From: Nocardioides luteus
GTDB taxonomy: Bacteria; Actinomycetota; Actinomycetes; Propionibacteriales; Nocardioidaceae
Direction: 5' to 3'
Length of the DNA stretch: 60,025 nucleotides
Assembly (NCBI RefSeq): GCF_014648595.1
Contig: NZ_BMRK01000020.1
Span: 1 to 60,025, forward strand
In this document: positions 17,228 to 28,591 of the stretch, one piece after another
How the letters are laid out: each line of letters starts with the position of its first letter
How positions within the stretch are numbered: position 1 is the stretch's first letter
Notes under the pieces: model-generated
Told to the model about the DNA's origin: nothing
What the model saw: only the letters and a program-made list of their open reading frames with translations
Databases searched by the model: none
Position numbers and translations under genes: made by a program

Positions 17228-17967
17228 TCCGGGTGCTGCTCGCCGACGACGAGGCGATGGTGCGCGCCGGCGTGCGCGCGATCCTGGAGACCGACGAGCA
17301 GATCGAGGTCGTCGCCGAGGCCGCCGACGGCCGCGAAGCAGTCGATGCCGCCCAGCGCCACCGGCCTGACGTCGCGCTGCTCGATGTCCGGATGCCGCGC
17401 CTGGACGGCCTGGCTGCAGCGGCGGAGATCGCGCGAACGTCTCCGGAGACCGCCCGAGTCATGCTGACCACCTTCTCGGAGGATGCCTACATCGCCAGGG
17501 CCCTCGGCGACGGCGCGAGCGGCTTCCTGCTGAAGTCCGGCGACCCGCGCGAGCTGCTCGCCGGGGTGCATGCGGTCGCCGATGGCGCGGCCTTCCTCTC
17601 CCCGCGGGTCGCCCAGCGGGTCATCGCCGAGCTGGGGGCGGGCGGCGGTGACCGGATGTCGCGGGCGGCAGAGGCGAGGGCCAAGGTCGCCGGACTCACC
17701 GACCGCGAGCGCGACGTGATGGCGCTGGTCGGCGCCGGGCTCTCCAACGCCGAGATCGGTGCCCGGCTCCATCTGGTGGAGGGCACCGTCAAGGCCTATC
17801 TGAGCAGCGCCTTCGGTCGTCTCGGCGTACGCAACCGGGTGCAGGCGGCGGTCCTCGCTCACGAGGCCGGCCTCACGGTGGTCGAGCTTGTCGAGACCGT
17901 CGGTGACGGGGTCTCGACAAGCTCGACCGGGGCCGATCAGGCGTCGCGCCGACGGAACACCAGATAG
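17224..17967 (+). CDS. NarL-type response regulator with repeat-derived C-terminal tail
   Basis: Receiver with LLADDEA, phosphoacceptor Asp54 in ALLDVRMPRLDG, and FLLKSGD; LuxR-type HTH in LTDRERDVMALVGAGLSNAEIGARLHLVEGTVKAYLSSAFGRLGV. The normal family end is reached near HEAGLT. Beyond it the last 30 residues (VVELVET...VSTSSTG...) are translated from an inverted pair of family A repeats at 17877-17928, and the reading frame stops only inside the 3' end of the converging permease gene (31-bp overlap). The tail is therefore probably acquired by repeat insertion; its effect is unknown. Confidence 0.9.
   Translation: MIRVLLADDEAMVRAGVRAILETDEQIEVVAEAADGREAVDAAQRHRPDVALLDVRMPRLDGLAAAAEIARTSPETARVMLTTFSEDAYIARALGDGASGFLLKSGDPRELLAGVHAVADGAAFLSPRVAQRVIAELGAGGGDRMSRAAEARAKVAGLTDRERDVMALVGAGLSNAEIGARLHLVEGTVKAYLSSAFGRLGVRNRVQAAVLAHEAGLTVVELVETVGDGVSTSSTGADQASRRRNTR
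17877..17928. repeat. Inverted pair of family A repeats forming a hairpin
   Basis: A forward copy (17877-17898) and a reverse copy (17910-17928) are separated by 11 nt, giving a 19-bp stem at the junction of two convergent genes. It may act as a two-way terminator while also being translated in the upstream regulator. Confidence 0.85.
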
Positions 17968-18725
17968 CCGGCGAGGAGCGTGACCACGGCCCAACCGGCC
18001 AGCAGCCCGAGCCCGCCGGTGCCGTCGTAGGGCAGGTCGTCGCCGAGACCGAAGAGGGTCGCGATCCCGATGCCGAGGTACTCCGTGCCCGCCGTGCCCG
18101 GCAGGTAGTAGGAGACCTCGGTCATCAGGTCCATCCCGCTCATGATCAGCACCATTGGCAACAGGAAGAGCGCCAGGAAGGCCACCACCAGCGCGCCGGC
18201 GGTGCTGCGCAGCCCGACCGCGAGCCCGACGGCCAACGCGACGACAGCACCCATGTAGACGCTGACCCTGCCGGCGACCTCGGCCACCGCGGAGAGGTCG
18301 AAGACGCCGTAGCCACCGGCGGTCAGATAGCCGAGACCGGCTCCCAGGAACGCGAGCAGGCCACCGGAGACGAGCGCGACCACCTCGACGACCACCAGCT
18401 TGGCGACCAGCACCCGGCCGCGCCGCGGCTCGCACTGCAGCGTCGTGCGGATGCTGCCGGAGGCGTACTCCGAGGTCACCGTCAGCAGAGCCAGCGCGAT
18501 CAGCGCGAACTGGGTGAACAGCAGTCCCGCGGTGGCGACCTCCTCGACGTGGAGGAGCTGGTCGGCGTGCGACAGGGCCGGGTTCGGCTCGGCGGCGTCG
18601 AAGCCCAGCGGCACCGAGTAGAGCGTCATCAGCGCGACCGCGCCGATCAGGCACCACCACGTCGAACGCACAGACCAGAGCTTGGTCCACTCGGACGAGA
18701 CCACTGCCAGGAACGAGCTCAGCAT
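17937..18725 (-). CDS. ABC-2 type transporter permease
   Basis: A 262-residue polytopic membrane protein with about six hydrophobic segments (for example WWCLIGAVALMTLYSVPLGF, LLFTQFALIALALLTVTSEYASGSIRTTL and AVVTLLAGYLVFRRRDA). EYASGSIRTTL is characteristic of ABC-2 permeases. ATG 18725 shares one base with the TGA of the ATPase gene (TGATG), indicating coupling. With the ATPase it should form an exporter, probably for a drug, lipid or peptide. The open frame extends upstream only as antisense-like sequence inside the ATPase gene. Confidence 0.88.
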   Translation of the reverse strand: MLSSFLAVVSSEWTKLWSVRSTWWCLIGAVALMTLYSVPLGFDAAEPNPALSHADQLLHVEEVATAGLLFTQFALIALALLTVTSEYASGSIRTTLQCEPRRGRVLVAKLVVVEVVALVSGGLLAFLGAGLGYLTAGGYGVFDLSAVAEVAGRVSVYMGAVVALAVGLAVGLRSTAGALVVAFLALFLLPMVLIMSGMDLMTEVSYYLPGTAGTEYLGIGIATLFGLGDDLPYDGTGGLGLLAGWAVVTLLAGYLVFRRRDA

Positions 18726-19480
18726 CAGAAGACCTCCGTCCCTGCTCGATCGCCCCGGGCTTCGCTTCGGCCCGTGTATTCGACGCTCCCAGCGGTCAGC
18801 CGGAAGTACGCCTCCTCGAGCGACCCGTGCCCGGCGACGAACGAGGCCATCGAGTCGTCCGCGAGCAGCTGCCCGCGGCCCATCACGATCAGATGGTCGG
18901 CGGTCTGCTGCATCTCGCTCATCAGGTGGCTGGAGACCAGGACCGTCCGCCCCTCCGCGGCGAGCGACCTCAGCAGCTTCCGGATCCACATCACCCCGTC
19001 GGGGTCGAGCCCGTTGACCGGCTCGTCGAAGAGCATCACCTGCGGGTCGCCGAGCAGCACGCCCGCGATCCCGAGCCGCTGGCTCATCCCGAGCGAGAGG
19101 TTGCCGGCCCGCCGCCGGGCGACGCCTGCGAGGCCGACGCGCTCGAGCACCTCGTCGACCCGGGCCACCGGGATCGAGTTGCTCCGCGCCATCGCCACCA
19201 GATGCGTACGCAGCTGGCGGCCGGGGTGCACGGCGTTGGCGTCCAGCAGGGCGCCGACCTCGCGCAGGGGGCGACGCAGTGCGACGTACGGACGACCGTC
19301 GATCAGGGCGGTGCCCGAGGTCGGCCGGTCCAGCCCGAGGATCATCCGCATCGTGGTGGACTTGCCGGCGCCGTTGGGGCCGAGGAAGCCGGTGACCCGG
19401 CCGGGTTGGATCTGCAGGGTGAGATCGTCGACCGCGGTGGTCGCTCCGTATCTCTTGGTCAGGTGGTCCAAAGTGATCAT
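18725..19480 (-). CDS. ABC transporter ATP-binding protein
   Basis: A 251-residue ATPase: Walker A GPNGAGKST at 34-42, signature LSLGMSQRLGIAG, Walker B VMLFDEPVNGLDPDG, switch His in VSSHLMSEM. The DrrA/BcrA-like layout points to export with the permease encoded next. The convergent two-component system is the obvious candidate regulator. TAGGTT lies 6 nt before ATG 19480, so the mRNA is probably leaderless. Confidence 0.92.
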   Translation of the reverse strand: MITLDHLTKRYGATTAVDDLTLQIQPGRVTGFLGPNGAGKSTTMRMILGLDRPTSGTALIDGRPYVALRRPLREVGALLDANAVHPGRQLRTHLVAMARSNSIPVARVDEVLERVGLAGVARRRAGNLSLGMSQRLGIAGVLLGDPQVMLFDEPVNGLDPDGVMWIRKLLRSLAAEGRTVLVSSHLMSEMQQTADHLIVMGRGQLLADDSMASFVAGHGSLEEAYFRLTAGSVEYTGRSEARGDRAGTEVF

Positions 19481-19486
19481 GCCTCG

Positions 19487-19492
19487 AACCTA
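19487..19492 (-). promoter_or_regulatory. Probable -10 of the leaderless ABC exporter operon
   Basis: TAGGTT on the minus strand, 6 nt before ATG 19480. Confidence 0.5.
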
Positions 19493-19529
19493 GGGACGCG
19501 CGCGGCCGGGCACAGTGGACGAAAAGCAG

Positions 19530-19561
19530 CCGTCCCTACTGACGATGGTCAGTAGGGACGG
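19530..19561 (-). terminator. Intrinsic terminator of the LCP gene
   Basis: CCGTCCCTACTGAC pairs perfectly with GTCAGTAGGGACGG around a 4-nt loop. Read on the minus strand it is followed by GCTGCTTTTC, a short T-run, so it fits termination of the LCP gene that ends at 19576. Confidence 0.85.
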
Positions 19562-19575
19562 CGAGGCGCGACGTA

Positions 19576-20910
19576 CTACTCGGGCAGACCCGTCGGCGTG
19601 CAGATGTCCGCTGGGATCTGGTCGGTGGTGTCGGCCTTGATGTGGCCGAACATCGTCTGCGCGTCCTCCTTGCGCCAGTGGACCGCGAAGTCGCTGATCG
19701 GGACGCCGCAGGTCATCGCGGATCCGCCGGCGAGCGCCTTGAACGCCCACAGGAACTTCGCACCCCCGATGACGCTCATGCCCTCGCCGACCTTGAGACC
19801 TTCGGCGCCCTTGCCCATCTCGGCGAGCTTGAACGGGTTGAGGACCGTGCCGGGGTTGGTGGCCTTCTTGCCGATCGCGGAGATGACCTCGGTCTGGTTG
19901 GCCCCGCGCCCCAGGTCACCGGTCGAGACCGCGTGACGGGAGCGGGCGTAGGCGAGCGCCGTGGCGCCGTCGACGTCCTGGCACCCCTTCTCGATGTCGA
20001 GGCCGGCCAGCTTGTCCTTCATCTTCTTCTCGGGGCAGATCTCGACGCCCCCGACGCCGTCGACCAGCCGGACGAGACCGCCCATGCCGATCTCGACGTA
20101 CTCGTCGATGTGGACGCCGGTGTTCTGCTCGATCGTCTGCACCAGCAGCTCGGGCCCGCCGTAGGCGAAGGCGGCGTTGATCTTGGTGGTGCCGTGGCCG
20201 GGGATCGGTACGAGCGAGTCGCGAGGGAGCGTCACGACGACCGTCTTGCCGGCACCGGTGTGCATCAGCTTGATCGTGTCGGTGCGCCGCCCTGCGGCGT
20301 CGCCGGTGTGGAGCTTCTTCTTCTCCTCGGCGGTCAGGCCCTCGCGGGAGTCGCTGGCGACGATGAGGTAGGTCGTGCCCTTCTGCTCCGCGGGCCGCTC
20401 GCCGGCGGTCGGCTCGTAGGGGACCTTCTCGACCTTGTTCCACGCCGAGATGCCGATCCAGGCGACCGCGCCGACCAGGATCAGCACCGGGATCATCACG
20501 ATGGCGACGAGCTTGCGGAACGGGTGGCGCTTCTTCGGCCTCGGCTGGCGGCCCCCGCGACCGCCGCCGTAGCCATCACCCGGACCCCCGTAGCCACCGT
20601 TGCCGCCGCGGCCGCCGTACTCGTTCGGCTGGCTCCAGCCCTGGTCGTAACCCTGGCCGTAACCTTGGTTGCCGTACTGGTCCGGCGTCGGCGCGATCTG
20701 GCCGGGCTGGGGCAGCGGTCGGTCGTAGCCGCCGCGTCGCGGTGCCTGCGGCGGTGGGCCGGAGGACGGGCGAGGAGCGGTCGGCATCACGTTGGTCGGC
20801 TCCGGTCCCTGGGACCGATCAGGCTGGCCACCGCCGTACGCCCAGCCGTACTGCTGCGACCGGGGATCGTGCGGGTTGCCAGGGTTGCCAGGGTTGCGGG
20901 GGTTTGGCAT
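19576..20910 (-). CDS. LCP family protein with long Gly/Pro/Gln-rich cytoplasmic N-terminus
   Basis: A 444-residue LCP enzyme. Residues 1-125 are low-complexity (NPGNPGNP, GNQGYGQGYDQGW, GGRGGNGGYGGPGDGYGGGRGG) and probably cytoplasmic; a membrane helix follows at about 131-152, then the LCP domain: TTYLIVASDSR, RTDTIKLMH, VVVTLPRDSLVPIPGHG, KINAAFAYGGP and ALAYARSRHAVSTGDLGRGANQ. It is divergent from a second LCP gene. TACGTT sits 7 nt before ATG 20910. The N-terminal tail could be a protein-interaction or phosphorylation region; that is inference. Confidence 0.9.
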   Translation of the reverse strand: MPNPRNPGNPGNPHDPRSQQYGWAYGGGQPDRSQGPEPTNVMPTAPRPSSGPPPQAPRRGGYDRPLPQPGQIAPTPDQYGNQGYGQGYDQGWSQPNEYGGRGGNGGYGGPGDGYGGGRGGRQPRPKKRHPFRKLVAIVMIPVLILVGAVAWIGISAWNKVEKVPYEPTAGERPAEQKGTTYLIVASDSREGLTAEEKKKLHTGDAAGRRTDTIKLMHTGAGKTVVVTLPRDSLVPIPGHGTTKINAAFAYGGPELLVQTIEQNTGVHIDEYVEIGMGGLVRLVDGVGGVEICPEKKMKDKLAGLDIEKGCQDVDGATALAYARSRHAVSTGDLGRGANQTEVISAIGKKATNPGTVLNPFKLAEMGKGAEGLKVGEGMSVIGGAKFLWAFKALAGGSAMTCGVPISDFAVHWRKEDAQTMFGHIKADTTDQIPADICTPTGLPE

Positions 20911-20917
20911 GCGCTCA

Positions 20918-20923
20918 AACGTA
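20918..20923 (-). promoter_or_regulatory. Probable -10 of a leaderless LCP transcript
   Basis: TACGTT on the minus strand, 7 nt before ATG 20910. Confidence 0.5.
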
Positions 20924-20970
20924 CCGTGCCGGGCCGCTAAAGTTAGTCGGCGCGTCGCACCACCCTGTTA

Positions 20971-21014
20971 CTCGTGTGACTGGTGATACTGGCGTTGCAA
21001 ACTCTTCACACGAG
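20971..21014 (+). promoter_or_regulatory. Inverted repeat overlapping the ribosome site of the second LCP gene
   Basis: CTCGTGTGA (20971-20979) pairs perfectly with TCACACGAG (21006-21014). The right arm ends in the CGAG of CGAGGGA, the Shine-Dalgarno of ATG 21024. If present in the mRNA the hairpin could partly hide that site; as DNA it could be an operator. Confidence 0.4.
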
Positions 21015-21023
21015 GGACCTCAG

Positions 21024-22529
21024 ATGGCTGATCAGAACTACCGGCCCCAGCGCACGGCCGCCGAGCGCGCTTCGCGCGTGCGGTTCCGTCGCGCCATGGC
21101 GCTGCTGCTGATCACGCTGCTCCTGCCCGGCTCGGCCCAGCTCGTCGCCGGCAACCGCCGCGTCGGTCGGATCGCGATCTGGACCGTCATCGGCCTCGTC
21201 ATCACCGGCGGGCTGGTCTTCCTGATCTCCCTGGTGTGGCACGGCCTGATCTTCCGGCTCGGCACCACCCCGTGGCTGCTGGGCGTCTTCCGCGTCGGCC
21301 TCATCGCCGGAGCCATCGCCTGGGCGGCGCTCTTCATCGACGCCTGGCGCCTGGGCCGTCCGCTGGAGCTCGAGCTCAAGCAGCGCCGCATCGTCGTGGC
21401 CATCAACGGTGCGCTCGCCTTCTCGGTGGCCGCGACCCTCATCTTCGGCGCCCACCTGGTCGGCGTCCACAAGGGCATGGTCGAGACGATCTTCGCCGGC
21501 GCCGAGGCCGCCGAGGCCCACAACGGCCGGTTCAACATCCTGCTCGCCGGTGCCGACTCCGACGGCGGCAAGACCCGCTGGGGCCTGCGTCCCGACTCCC
21601 TCACGGTCGCCTCGATCGACGCCGTGACCGGGCGCACCGTCCTCATCGGGCTGCCCCGCAACATGCAGAACTTCACCTTCGCCAAGGGCTCCCCGATGGA
21701 CGAGGAGTTCCCGCGCGGCTTCGACTGCGACGGCTGCTACCTCAACGGGGTCAGCACCTGGGCCGAGGACCACAAGGACCTCTACGAGGACGAGGACCAC
21801 CCCGGCATGGCCGCGACGATCGACGCGGTCGAGGGCATCACCGACCTGCAGATCAGCTACTACGCGATCGTCGACCTCAACGGTTTCCAGGAGATCGTGG
21901 ACGCGATCGGGGGAGTGACCCTCAACGTCCGCCAGCCGATCCCGGTCGGCCTGCCGTCGGACAAGTTCTACACCCACATCGAGCCCGGCACGAAGAAGCT
22001 CGACGGCTGGGAGACCCTCTGGTACGCCCGAGCCCGCCACGACTCCGACGACTACTCCCGGATGGCCCGCCAGAAGTGCGTGCTGAACGCGATCCTGCAG
22101 CAGACCAGCCCGGCCGACGTCGTACGCCACTACCAGGAGGTCGCGAAGGCGACCAGCTCCACGATCACCACCACCGTCCCGCCGGGTGAGATCGAACGGT
22201 TCTCGACGCTGGCGCTGAAGGCGAAGTCGCAGAAGATCTCGACGCTCTCGCTGGTGCCGCCGCTCATCAACACCGCCGACCCGGACATGTCCGACATCCA
22301 CGCGCAGGTGCGCAAGGCCGTGAAGAAGGCCACACCCAAGAAGGAGGAGGCCTTCAAGTCGGAGAGCGCCTCGCCCGACGACGGCGAGACCAAGGCCCCC
22401 GCGAAGAAGGACGACGGCGGCCCCGAGGCCGGCGCCGAGAAGGGCGGTCCGGTGACCGGCGGCGCCCTGGGCTCGCGCAACAAGGGCTACCAGGCCAACG
22501 CGACCGACGACCTCGCATCGGCGTGCTGA
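21024..22529 (+). CDS. LCP family protein with multi-helix N-terminus
   Basis: A 501-residue protein. The N-terminal 150 residues contain about four membrane segments (ALLLITLLLPGSAQLVAG, IAIWTVIGLVITGGLVFLI, a third around 90-110 and a fourth around 125-145), unlike the single anchor of the other two LCP proteins here. The LCP domain follows: NILLAGADSDGGKTRWGLRPDSLTVASID, VLIGLPRNMQNF, DGWETLWYARARHDSDDYSRMARQKCVL. The C-terminus is a charged Lys/Glu/Ala/Pro tail. GAGGGA lies 7 nt before ATG 21024. It leads the surface-polymer gene block and may ligate that polymer to peptidoglycan. Confidence 0.9.
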   Translation: MADQNYRPQRTAAERASRVRFRRAMALLLITLLLPGSAQLVAGNRRVGRIAIWTVIGLVITGGLVFLISLVWHGLIFRLGTTPWLLGVFRVGLIAGAIAWAALFIDAWRLGRPLELELKQRRIVVAINGALAFSVAATLIFGAHLVGVHKGMVETIFAGAEAAEAHNGRFNILLAGADSDGGKTRWGLRPDSLTVASIDAVTGRTVLIGLPRNMQNFTFAKGSPMDEEFPRGFDCDGCYLNGVSTWAEDHKDLYEDEDHPGMAATIDAVEGITDLQISYYAIVDLNGFQEIVDAIGGVTLNVRQPIPVGLPSDKFYTHIEPGTKKLDGWETLWYARARHDSDDYSRMARQKCVLNAILQQTSPADVVRHYQEVAKATSSTITTTVPPGEIERFSTLALKAKSQKISTLSLVPPLINTADPDMSDIHAQVRKAVKKATPKKEEAFKSESASPDDGETKAPAKKDDGGPEAGAEKGGPVTGGALGSRNKGYQANATDDLASAC

Positions 22530-22591
22530 ACAGCTCATCAACGGGTGGTTACAGCGACTCGCTGATTCCCGGGATACCCCGCGGTCGCGGC

Positions 22592-22597
22592 TAGTCT
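22592..22597 (+). promoter_or_regulatory. Probable -10 of the leaderless first GT2 transcript
   Basis: TAGTCT ends 6 nt before GTG 22604, giving an mRNA that starts at the initiation codon. Confidence 0.55.
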
Positions 22598-22603
22598 GGA
22601 TCC

Positions 22604-23554
22604 GTGCCAGGGAGCAAACGCGTCGCCGCCGTCGTGGTGACCTACAACCGTCTCGAGCTGCTGCAGCGACTGCTGGAGCGGCTCGACGGCGTCGACGGCC
22701 TCGACGAGGTGATCGTCATCGACAACGCCTCCACCGACGGTACGTCGCAGTGGCTGGCCGAGCTCGACGGAGCCGACGCGGCCTCGACGGACTCGAGCCC
22801 ACGCCGCGCGGTCCCGGTGGTCGCCCGCACCCTGGAGCGCAACAGCGGCGGCGCCGGCGGCTTCCACGACGGCCTGGAGACGGCGATCGAGCGCGGCGCC
22901 GACCTGGTCTGGCTGATGGACGACGACGGCCTGCCCGACCCAGACTGCCTGGCCCTGCTGCTCAAGCAGACCGACCTCGACTTCTGGGGGCCGCTCGTCG
23001 TCGACGAGGGTGACCCCGGCCGCCTCGTCTTCCCGATCCGGCTCCCCGGCCGCTCCAAGGTCGTCCACCAGTTGCGCGACGTGGAGGAGGCCGCCACCGA
23101 CGGGCTGATCAAGGACATCGTGATCCCGTTCAACGGCGTGCTGGTCACCCGCGACCTCGTGGAGCGGATCGGCTATCCCCGGGCGGAGTACTTCATCTGG
23201 GGCGACGACCACGAATACCGCCTGCGCGCCGAGAAGGCCGGCGCCCGGATCGCGACCGTCGTCGGCGCTCAGGTGCGCCACCCGGCCGTGGGTGACCTCG
23301 GCACCCCGATGGCGTGGGGGAGGGCGACGTACAACCACACGCCGAGCGACCTGAAGCACTACTGCATGGCACGCAACAACCTGCTCAACCTGCGCGACTA
23401 CCGAGGGTGGCCCTTCGCTTTGGCTTTCGTGGCGAAGACTCTATGGTTCTACCTGCTCACCAAGCCGCAGCCGAAGCGGATCCGGCTCTCTGCGCAGGCA
23501 TGGTGGGCGGCTGTCCGGGGGGACTTCACTGGACACGAGAGGTTCCTTCGTTGA
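22604..23554 (+). CDS. glfT1: GT2 glycosyltransferase, GlfT1-like galactofuranosyltransferase
   Basis: A 316-residue GT-A enzyme. It opens with VAAVVVTYNRLELLQRLLERL, VIDNASTDGT, then NSGGAGGFHDGLETAIERGADLVWLMDDDGLPDPDC and, later, IWGDDHEYRLRAEKAGA. The GGAGGF and MDDDG words and the FPIRLPGRSKVV segment are shared with mycobacterial GlfT1, which adds the first galactofuranose residues of cell-wall galactan. The Glf and GlfT2 genes downstream support this role. A TTG-started second GT2 gene overlaps its stop (TTGA). Confidence 0.8.
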   Translation: MPGSKRVAAVVVTYNRLELLQRLLERLDGVDGLDEVIVIDNASTDGTSQWLAELDGADAASTDSSPRRAVPVVARTLERNSGGAGGFHDGLETAIERGADLVWLMDDDGLPDPDCLALLLKQTDLDFWGPLVVDEGDPGRLVFPIRLPGRSKVVHQLRDVEEAATDGLIKDIVIPFNGVLVTRDLVERIGYPRAEYFIWGDDHEYRLRAEKAGARIATVVGAQVRHPAVGDLGTPMAWGRATYNHTPSDLKHYCMARNNLLNLRDYRGWPFALAFVAKTLWFYLLTKPQPKRIRLSAQAWWAAVRGDFTGHERFLR

Positions 23555-24468
23555 GCACCACCCGTGAGACGGTCGCGATCGTCGTCGTCACCTACAACCG
23601 CGCCGACATGCTGCGCGGGCTGCTCGACGGGCTCACCAAGCTCGACCAGCCCGCCGATGCGGTGATCGTGGTCAACAACGCCTCCACCGACCACACCGCG
23701 CAGGTGCTGGCCGAGGCGATCACGCCAAACCTGCAGATCATCGACAGCCCGGAGAACCTCGGCGGCGCCGGTGGCTTCCACCTCGGCACCAAGGCCGCCG
23801 TCGAGCAGGGCTGGGACCGGCTCTACCTGATCGACGACGACGTCGTCCCGGCCCACGACTGCCTCGAGGTGCTGCTCGCCCAGGACGAGGACTGCCTCTT
23901 CTCGGTGCGCGAGGACCGCAACGGTGACCTGATCGAGCTGGCCGCGCTGAAGTTCGACCTGCGCAACCCGCTCGCGATCAAGCCGAAGACCGCCTCGGTC
24001 ATGGACACCTACCCGACCCGTGACGCACTCCCGGAGCGGGTCCCGGTGGAGAACGTCGCCTTCGAGGGCTTCATGATCCGCCGCACCGTCCTGGAGGAGA
24101 TCGGCCTGCCCGACCCCTCCTACTTCATCTTCTACGACGACGTGGACCTCGCGATCCGCGCCCGTCGCTCCGGCCGCACCATCTGGGCCGTACGCGACGC
24201 GGTGCTCGTGCGGCAGCTCGACTTCAGCCAGCAGCACGACCTGGCCGGCTGGAAGGGCTTCTACATGTACCGCAACTTCTTCGTCGTCCACCTGCGCTAC
24301 GGCGAGAACGTCCTCGTACGTCTCAAGCCCTGGCTCATCACCGCGGCTGTGGTCCTCCTCAGCCCGCTTCGCGGCGGCAAGCACGAGGCCGTCAACGTGA
24401 TCAAGGCCCTGCGCGCTGCGCGCGGCATGCGATCCCTGCCCAAGTCCGGCACCGTCCCACCCGCCTGA
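23551..24468 (+). CDS. GT2 glycosyltransferase in the galactan cluster
   Basis: A 305-residue GT-A transferase related to the preceding one: VAIVVVTYNRADMLRGLLDGL, VNNASTDHT, NLGGAGGFHLGTKAAVEQGWDRLYLIDDDVVPAHDC and FYDDVDLAIRARRSG. The start is taken as TTG 23551, which overlaps the previous stop (TTGA) and has GAGAGG upstream; no later ATG or GTG keeps the first beta strand. It may be a second galactofuranosyltransferase or a branching enzyme. Confidence 0.85.
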   Translation: MSTTRETVAIVVVTYNRADMLRGLLDGLTKLDQPADAVIVVNNASTDHTAQVLAEAITPNLQIIDSPENLGGAGGFHLGTKAAVEQGWDRLYLIDDDVVPAHDCLEVLLAQDEDCLFSVREDRNGDLIELAALKFDLRNPLAIKPKTASVMDTYPTRDALPERVPVENVAFEGFMIRRTVLEEIGLPDPSYFIFYDDVDLAIRARRSGRTIWAVRDAVLVRQLDFSQQHDLAGWKGFYMYRNFFVVHLRYGENVLVRLKPWLITAAVVLLSPLRGGKHEAVNVIKALRAARGMRSLPKSGTVPPA

Positions 24469-24503
24469 CCGAACTCCCGTCCGACCCTCAACCCACAGAG
24501 ACC

Positions 24504-24509
24504 TAGACT
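24504..24509 (+). promoter_or_regulatory. Probable -10 of a leaderless glf transcript
   Basis: TAGACT ends 8 nt before GTG 24518. Confidence 0.45.
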
Positions 24510-24511
24510 GA

Positions 24512-27691
<3,180 letters not shown>

Positions 27692-27708
<17 letters not shown>

Positions 27709-28591
27709 TGAGCGGCCCGTTCGGATCGTCGACGCCCCGCTGGCGCCGCCGGCCGAGAACCTCGGGCTGCTCTCGGTCTTCAAGCGCCGCTACCTCCTCA
27801 AGCTGCTCGTGCAGCGGGAGATCAGCGGTCGCTACTCCAACTCGATCCTGGGCGTCTTCTGGTCCTACATCAACCCGCTGACGCAGTTCTGCGTCTACTG
27901 GCTGTTCATGGGCAAGATCATGGGCGCCGACAAGGGGATGGACAACTACCCGGTCCACCTCTTCGCCGGGCTCGTCGTCGTCCACTTCTTCACCGAGACC
28001 TTCGGCGCGGGGACCCGCTCCCTGCTCGGCAACAAGGGCCTGCTGAAGAAGATGGCGATGCCGAAGGAGATGTTCCCGGTCGCCTCGATGCTGGTCTCGC
28101 TCTATCACCTGGTGCCGGCGACCCTGATCCTGGTGGTCGTCTGTCTGCTGAGCGGCTGGACCCCGACGTGGGAGACCGTCCCGTCGTTCCTGCTCGCGCT
28201 CGGCATCGTGATGGCGCTCGGCACGGCCCTGTCGCTGGTCTTCAGCCTGGCCAACGTCTTCTTCCGTGACTTCGGCAGCGCGGTCAACATCCTGACCAAC
28301 TACGTCCGCTTCGGCGTGCCGATGATGTACCCGTTCTCGATGATCGAGCTGGCCCTCGGCGACAAGTCCTGGATCTACCTGCTCAACCCGATCTCGGACG
28401 CCGTGCTCCTCTTCCAGCAGGCGTTCTGGGTCGGGGTGACGAAGAACCCCGAGCAGACCGCGGCCGAGCACCTGCCCGAGCACCTGTGGCTCTTCGGCCT
28501 GGGCGCGTTCGGTGCCTCCCTGGTGCTGCTGGTGATCGCGCAGTTGGTCTTCAGCAAGCACGAGAACAAGATCCCGGAGCGACTGACATGA
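27692..28591 (+). CDS. ABC polysaccharide exporter permease (Wzm type)
   Basis: A 299-residue membrane protein of the polysaccharide ABC-2 family: amphipathic entry FKRRYLLKLLVQREISGRYSNSILGVFWSYINPLTQFCVYWLFMG and about six membrane segments, with VFFRDFGSAVNILTNYVRFGVPMMYPFSMI near the C-terminal half. Wzm with Wzt flips lipid-linked glycans across the membrane. In mycobacteria the Rv3783/Rv3781 pair moves galactan. The gene overlaps the preceding transferase and, by ATGA, the ATPase gene. Confidence 0.92.
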
